NCBI GenBank assembly: GCA_009760855.2
Contig: WPIO01000233.1
Coordinates: 64,001 to 128,000, forward strand
DNA: 64,000 nucleotides
Reading direction: 5' to 3'
Origin: Cristatella mucedo
Taxonomy: Eukaryota; Bryozoa; Phylactolaemata; Cristatellidae
Positions 57,991 through 64,000 of the stretch are shown in pieces (the stretch's first letter is position 1; every line of letters starts with the position of its first letter). Made by a program: the position numbers and the translations under genes. The notes below the pieces were generated by a model. It was not told the DNA's origin, ran no database searches, and saw nothing but the letters and a program-made list of their open reading frames with translations.

Positions 57991-58138
57991 AGCTGGTTTG
58001 CTCCAGCAGTTGAGGTGCTCGCCCGACCAAGGTCTTGCTGAGATCGTAGGCTCGAACCCCAAGGCGTATGTGAAGCGCCTGATAGAGTTCCCAATAGAGC
58101 GTCGGAAATCCTCTTAGGGACAATAAACAAACAAAATA
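57991..58138 (+). mobile_element. SINE family 1 inserted in LRR unit 2
   Basis: AGCTGGTTTGCTCCAGCAGT, GGTCTTGCTGAGATCGTAGG, B-box-like GGCTCGAACCCC (58049-58060), and tail ATGTGAAGCGCCTGATAGAG with an insertion before CCTCTTAGGG and an AAACAAAC end. Confidence 0.8.
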
Positions 58139-58933
58139 TAAAAGTTAGGTATATGTTAGGCTTTCAGCAATGCAGTTAAGAGAGTGCAATTCCGTCAGCC
58201 GACAGAGTCAAATGATGCCAAACGTCTGACCCTGTTCGCAGGGTATTAAGATGCCTCTGTGTAAGTGGACGGACTAAACTAGATGATCAAGGATATGGCA
58301 CTGTCCAGCTAATGCTACCAGTTTATTCTAGTTGAATGGCCGGAGCACGTTTTCCATAATATTGTATGACAACCATGGAATTACTGACTTGTTAAGGCCC
58401 GTCAAGCTAGCTGGCTTGTCGATAAGACGGCCTTATGTCTAAGCTCGTGCATGGGTTAAAAACTATAAACCTAAAATGGGCTGCTGAGAAGAAGTAGTAC
58501 ATTTAGAAGGCACAAGAAACACTTTTAGCCTTAATCGGAAGGCAGGCTATAATTTAGCAAGCTACATGGGAGAAAATATTAGAATCAGTAGTGTTTGTAA
58601 AGTGTGCCAAAAAACAGTTGTACTAGGACGTTGGTTAGGTTTAATTTGAACATTAAGCGACCTCATCCTGCAACATTTTAAGTTTTATGTGTCAGTTTAG
58701 TGGTATCAGCTCCTGCACGGCCTATGCAATTAGTAAGCTAACCAGCAGCTTGACAGATGACGTCTAACTCGTACTGCATTCCAGCTGCATCGAAATATGA
58801 TTGGCTCTACCGGAAGTTTGCCGATGCCGTCCTCTAGGCGTGCATATGTATACGTTAGATGTTACATGTCGGTGTTCACCTGTTTATTTCTAATTACTTA
58901 ATGTACCTTTTATCGGAAACCGATGTCTTTTAG

Positions 58934-59072
58934 CATGACGAGCTCAAAATTGAAGGTAATAAAACTCTTAGCCAGCTATCTTTATTCCCATGTCAGCTGA
59001 AAGCTCTTAAGAAGTTTAACACTGGGGTGTAGCTTGTCACGTATACCTGATGGTTTGAAACGGCTGACAACT
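58934..59072 (+). pseudogene. Decayed LRR exon with frameshift
   Basis: Acceptor TTTTAG is kept. The exon starts HDELKIEGNKTLSQL instead of LEELNI and is two bases short, with a frameshift after FNT. The donor has become GTTAGG. At 139 bp it cannot keep frame. The flanking intron still aligns with the other units. Confidence 0.8.
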
Positions 59073-59814
59073 GTTAGGTTGTATAAAACACTGAAATTGG
59101 TTCGTTTACTTCTTGCTAGAGGGGGCCTGCAGGTATTGTTTGCTAGTAGGGTTAGAACGTTTTCTGGGTTTTTCTAGTAAAGCGATTTGAAGCATGCCTA
59201 CAATGCATGTGCTTGCATGTCATCAGCAGATTTTGAAAGGACTGAATAACCTCTACTCATTGCATCATGTTCTTTCTAGTTTTAAGCTAATACAAAAACA
59301 AGTCAAGAATTAGTTTTTTCATTTATTCAGCTCGTTATTTTACGATAAAATGTCAGTGAAGACATTCTAAGCTGATTAAAGAGTCTCATTTGTATGGCTG
59401 CAAAGTAGGCTCATCGGCAAAAACAACCACTTTTACACGGGAATATAGTATCACGGATGGGCAGAATTTGAATAAACAACAGCCTCACTTATTAAACAGG
59501 AGGCACGTTATTACCTCGGCTGTGAAAGAAAAACAGGCTAAATCTTTTAGCAGTGATGACATGTGGCTTAAAGTCTTGTTTCGGGTATACTCTTAAAATT
59601 CCAGCACACGCCCTAATAAAATGGTCAACTCTGTGTGCTGCGATTACGTGACAATTACGAGTGATCATTGTGTAACCTTGAATTCCAAATGTATCTTTTT
59701 CTTGTGTTTTCAGTCACGATGACTGTGAGGACACTGGCCAGTAGCCGAATCTAATTGATTATACCTAAATGCACTGAATTATCGGCGAATAAACTAAAAG
59801 CAGTCGGAGCTATG

Positions 59815-59818
59815 GTCA
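59815..59818. repeat. Target duplication GTCA, left copy
   Basis: GTCA before the solo LTR is repeated at 60622-60625. The paralogous unit at about 62764 has the uninterrupted TGGTCATATGGG, confirming the empty site. Confidence 0.85.
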
Positions 59819-60621
59819 TGTAACCGCGTAGAGAAGCTCGTCCTCCGGCTCTCTGCCGGTGGACTGTGCGATGTGGTGCTGCGGTACGGTTAAAACACAG
59901 GCGGCCACAAATGGGTGCCGAAAGCAATAGTTTATTGTGGGCCTGTTAGTAGTGGTTACGCGCCGGCGCAAGCGCTTTACGCGACGCGCACCGGACCGAC
60001 GGAGTTAACTGTGCAAACTCCTGAAGTCCGAGTATAACTAACTACACTATGCGCGCGTTGCTACAGCACCCCAAGATACGAGCAGCTAACTAAGTAGCCG
60101 GCAGAACACAACTGCACAGTCTAAGTTGCACTTAGCTGTCCGTCGCCGTAGGTTCGCCTCTAGTGCTCGTGAAGCGTAGTCTCGCATCGACTACCGAAGC
60201 TGCAGCCTCGAGCTCTGTCAGTCGTCTCGTTTATATCTCTCTCTCCGCCTCTTGACCTAGAGCGTAGCTGCTATTTTTGTCGGACCCTAGCTCTCGGTGT
60301 CCGTCATCGACCTATTCGCATCTGCTTGTAATTTATTAGATGGCTCCTCCGCCAGCTCGCCATCCTTTAGCTCTTTGTCTAGTGGAGCACAGTAGTCGGA
60401 CCACATCCTGACCGCTCTTTGTCTACCCAAGCTCCATTCTAACCTAAGCGGATCTCGCTGTCAACTGACGCCTCGCTCCGCTCCCGGTTTAACTAATGTG
60501 TCCCCCTACCCAATTCTTCTTGGCTAGTCCGCCTCGCTACGGTTGCTCCAGGTACCCTAGTTGGGCCCACTAAGGCAAGGGTATCTAATATCGCGGCTAG
60601 CCTGAGAGCTGCTCCGTTGCA
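59819..60621 (-). repeat. Solo LTR of the gypsy family inside the LRR array
   Basis: 803 bp, TGTAACCGCG...CTCCGTTGCA, collinear with the LTRs at 5061 and 11834 but with only one GTAGTC...GACTAC segment. No internal element sequence. A perfect 4-bp duplication flanks it. It likely arose by recombination between two LTRs of a complete insertion. Minus orientation is inferred from the full element. Confidence 0.93.
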
Positions 60622-61265
60622 GTCATATCGGTTTCATATATTCATCTCCTCTCCTGTACAAGTGACCATACAACAAGCTGCACAACTGTATCGATCAGGA
60701 TAATTGCTAATAAAGCTAGTGCAATTGGCAGCAACTAAACTAGTAAACGCTTAGGGTAACGTCCCCACATATATTCTCTGTGAGCAAATCGTTCACTATG
60801 CACGGTTTTGGCCGATACCAAATCTTTCAGCCACGAGTAGATGTCTGTATTTCCGCCCATGTCAATGCTGATAACCCTTGAGATTTCGAGCTTTTAACGG
60901 ACGGCTTAAGTTAGAACTGTGAAATTTTGGCATTGAGAAACAGTAGGCACTAAGCACATTAATCTAACGGCAAACGTATCAGGTAACATGAATTAGTGCA
61001 TGGTGGCGAACGACATAACAAGCCTTTATGGTTCTCTTGATAAGATGTTGCTGATTGGTTATACAGAGATTCTCATTTCCTTTATTCGATTATGTCAAAC
61101 TCTTACTGCATACCAGCTGAATTAAAATATGATTGGCTCTAACTGAAGTTTGTGGAAGCCGTCCTTTAGACATGCAAGTGGATACGTTAGATGTTATTTG
61201 TCGGTTTTCACCTCTGAATTTCTTATTCTTTAATGTAGCTTTTATCGGCAATCGATGTCGTTTAG

Positions 61266-61406
61266 CTTGAGGAGCTCAATATCGGTGAGAATAACACTCT
61301 TGGCAAGCTACCTTCATTCATATTTCAACTAAATGCACTGAAGAAGCTTAACATTGGGAGCTGTGGCTTGTCAAGTCTACCTGATGGTTTGGAACGGCTG
61401 ATATCG
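61266..61406 (+). CDS. LRR gene, two-repeat exon (intact)
   Basis: Acceptor TTTAG|CTT and donor TCG|GTAAGG enclose 141 bp, 47 codons, phase 0. The product has LEELNIGENNTLGKLPSFIF and LKKLNIGSCGLSSLPDGL, ending ERLIS. It is very close to the exon at 52648, with changes mainly at the variable LRR surface positions (IDGN to IGEN, IRRC to IGSC). It is a second usable exon of the same gene. Confidence 0.8.
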
Positions 61407-64000
61407 GTAAGGTTAATACAATAATTAAAACGTGTTTGCTCATATTTTGCGGGAGTGGACATGCAGGCTTTGGTTGCTAGCAGGGTTAGTACGGTTTCTG
61501 GGATGTCTAGTAAAATGAATTAAGCATGCCTATATTGCATGTACTTGCATGTCCTCTGCAGGTATTGCCAGGACTAAACGACCTCAACTTATACAGCATG
61601 CATTTTTTGTAGTGGGAAGCCAACAAATGGACAAACCAGGAATTGGTTTTCTTAAATAATCTGCTTGTTATTCGACCATACAATTTCATTGAAAACGTTC
61701 TTAGCTGATTAAATAGTCTCATTTGTATGGCTGCAAAGTAGGCTCATCGGCAATGACAACTGCTTGCACATGGAAATATAGTATCTTGTATAGGCAGAAT
61801 TAGAATACACGACCATCTCGATACCAAAAAAGAGCTGCGTTATCCCGTCGGCCCAGAAGGACGACGGATTGAACCGTTGACCACTAATGGTATGCGGCTT
61901 AAAGTCTCGTTTGAGGAATACTTAAGAAAAATTCCAACAAAGCCCAAATAAAATGTCAACTCACACTGCTGGGTCACAGGCAGTATCAGAAATACTGTGT
62001 AGCAGGATAGGATTAAGAATCAAGTACAGCTGCCGGTCTGCAGTATACAATCTGTATCTAGTAATGTTCTCCGGGAGGGAATCTCTTAGACCTGGGCTTA
62101 GTAAAAAAGAAACGAATGGGCAACGTACAATCAGCATAAACAGAATGTAGTAGTCCTGCCACTACTCACCACTTGCCTCCGAGCTGCTTAATGATGAGGC
62201 AAGCTTTCGGGTAGTATAGAAATGAGCAAATAAAAGCCAGCTAAGCTGGAAAACGTGCAGTTTTAAAGTGTTCGACAGTGGAAAAGCGTTTCTCCGTGCC
62301 TGTAGCAATAGTCCGCTTCACATTTCTATTTGATCGTGAATTCAGGATTAAGCTGTACTACCGGTGTCCCACAGCTGCCCCTTTCGAATGTGCCTATGCA
62401 TTTGCAGACGGTATCGCCTGATGCACGTTTTCCGTCTCGTTGAAGGTATGTCATCACTCTTATGTCAGAAATTGCATCGAGCATACATGTTGGATAAACG
62501 TATAAACTCTTGCTTTACTATGCATACTAATCTAATCATCAGACCTCCATAAATATTCAAGGTTTTTTCCGAATGAACCCAATGGGTGTACTTTGACGTG
62601 ACAATTACGTGTGATCATTGTGTAACATTGACTTCCTCATATATCTTGTTCCTGTGTTCTCAGTCACGATGACTGTGAGGGCACTGGCCCCTAACCGAAT
62701 CTAATTGAGTATACGTAAATCCACTGAATAATCACCAATTCATTGGCAAGCAGTCGGAGCTGTGGTCATATGGGTTTTCTATATTTATCCCTTCTCCTGT
62801 ACATGTGACAATACAGCAAGACGCACCACTGTATTACCCAGGATAATCTTTATTTAAGTGGGTGCAATTGGCAGTAATTAAACTAGTAAACGCTTAGGAT
62901 AACGTCCTACGTATCTTTTCTGCCTAAGTGTATCACGTTTGAAAGTGGACTCAAGGCATTTTAGCCAAAATTCAGGTTGTGGGGGCACTTGGGTCCAACG
63001 AGGGGTTTGTAAAATGTGCCTGGTTGGTAACCGACGGTTTTTTCACAATGACAGAGCACGTTACTACGGTCGCTTACTTGTAAAATGCAACACTTTTGAA
63101 AGTTTACTGAGTTCAGTAAGAAATCAGTGGGGTAAGAAGTAGTTGCATAGATAACGACCACCTTCCAATATCGCTTCATCGAGTCAGATTTGCGAATGAC
63201 TAGCACGACGACAATGACCTGCAGCAATCACCTATATGTTAATGATCTTCATCTTTGTGTCCACTATAACCTGTTAAGCTAGTGAAATTCCGTCAGCCGA
63301 CAGAGTCAAACGATGCCAAGCGTCTGACCCTGTTTCCAGGTTGTTGACCTGCATCTGTGTGAGTGAACGGCATTAACTAGACGCTAAAGGATATGGCATC
63401 GCGCTGCTAATGCATTAAGTTTATGCTAGCCAAATGGCAGGAGCATGTATTTCTATAAATATGGATGAAAGACATGGATTTGCTGTATTATTTTAAGTCC
63501 TGGCGAGAGAGCTTCCTTTTCCATAAGGCTGCTTTATGCCGAACTACAGGCAAGGGCTCAATAGGATCAAGCCTAGCTGGGCTGCTTAGAAGAAGTGGTA
63601 TATTTAGAAAGCAGAGGAAAAAGTTTGACCCTTGATCGGAAAGGCAGGCTGTAATTTAGCAAGCCAAATAGTTGAAAAGATTACAATCAGTAGTGTTTGT
63701 AAAGCCTTTCAAAAAATGGTTGTTATGGGACGTTGGTTTGATTTAATTTCAACATTGAGAAACCTCATGCTCCAGAATTTTAAGCTTTATGTGTCAGTTT
63801 AATGGTATTGACTGCTGCACGACCTATGCAGTTAGTGAGCTAGCCAGCAGCTTGACACAGCATGGAAGATACAGCAAGTCAACAAACTAATCATTCACTA
63901 TGCACGATTCTAGCCAGTACCAAATCATTCAGCCATGAGTAGATGTCTGTATTTCAGCCCATATCAATGCTGATAACCATAAGACATGTTGTGCTTTTAA
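61407..64000 (+). other. Intron of LRR unit 4, cut by the window end
   Basis: Continues the unit order (GGCTGCAAAGTAGG at 61729, GATGACTGTGAGG at 62668, GGACTCAAGGCATT at 62948, TCACTATGCACG at 63896). By analogy with unit 3, a further LRR exon should lie a few hundred bases past the window end. Short frames here are not real genes. Confidence 0.65.

Larger units (their letters stand above)
52100..64000 (+). repeat. Tandem array of LRR exon-intron units
   Basis: Unit starts, marked by the LRR exon, are at 52648, 55360, 58934 and 61266. Units share a fixed order of diverged segments: exon; a segment with TTTGTATGGCTGCAAAGTAGG (53103, 59389, 61722); ACAATTACGAGTGATCATTG (53591, 59650) or a near copy (62600); GATGACTGTGAGG (53658, 59720, 62668); a segment with GGACTCAAGGCATT; a segment with AACGATGCCAA; one with TCACTATGCACG; then the next exon. 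Part of a preceding unit is visible from 52100. Unit lengths differ because of inserted elements: SINEs, a gypsy fragment and a solo LTR. The last unit runs off the window. Confidence 0.85.

Overview
This window is eukaryotic, almost certainly metazoan, nuclear DNA. The evidence is phase-0 exons with GT-AG borders, long introns, dense microsatellites, and four kinds of mobile element: a Ty3/gypsy LTR element, an L2/CR1-type (Jockey-group) LINE family, tRNA-derived SINEs and hAT DNA transposons. I cannot name the species. There are no bacterial-type operons, CRISPR arrays or rRNA genes.

Layout. 1-5060 is intergenic, with GC-rich blocks, one unexplained 87-codon open frame, microsatellites and LINE 3' tails. 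5061-12892 is a full-length minus-strand Ty3/gypsy retrotransposon: two LTRs, a 4-bp target duplication, primer-binding site, purine tract, and gag-protease-RT-RNase H-integrase. Its reading frame is broken by two in-frame UGA codons and one frameshift. 12893-19600 is GC-rich, then unassigned DNA with CA, TA and CT arrays. 19600-33250 and 37500-44800 hold many truncated copies of one LINE family on both strands, some with endonuclease or reverse transcriptase remnants. Among them are tRNA-headed SINEs that carry the LINE 3' hairpin tail. At 29111-29295 lies a 185-bp hAT MITE that closely resembles SPIN (Space Invaders) elements. 33869-36571 is a 2.7-kb hAT transposon with perfect 8-bp target duplications and a decayed transposase, inserted into a second SINE. 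45130-49250 contains two direct copies of an unclassified repeat; a rearranged third copy is at 23310-24130.

The right end (49625-64000) holds the only plausible host gene: the start of a leucine-rich-repeat gene on the plus strand. A 231-bp first coding exon is followed by an array of intron units, each carrying a 141-bp phase-0 exon that encodes exactly two LRRs. Two such exons are intact (52648 and 61266) and two are decayed (55360 and 58934). The array holds later insertions: a SINE in unit 1, a gypsy integrase fragment and a SINE in unit 2, and a solo LTR in unit 3 of the same family as the full-length element. The gene runs off the right edge.

How the parts work together. The LINE reverse transcriptase probably mobilised the SINEs, because they share its 3' tail. 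The gypsy family left one complete copy, one solo LTR and one old LTR remnant. The LRR array is a case of exon birth and decay by tandem duplication. Element identities rest on motifs read by eye and on remembered family features. No database search was run.
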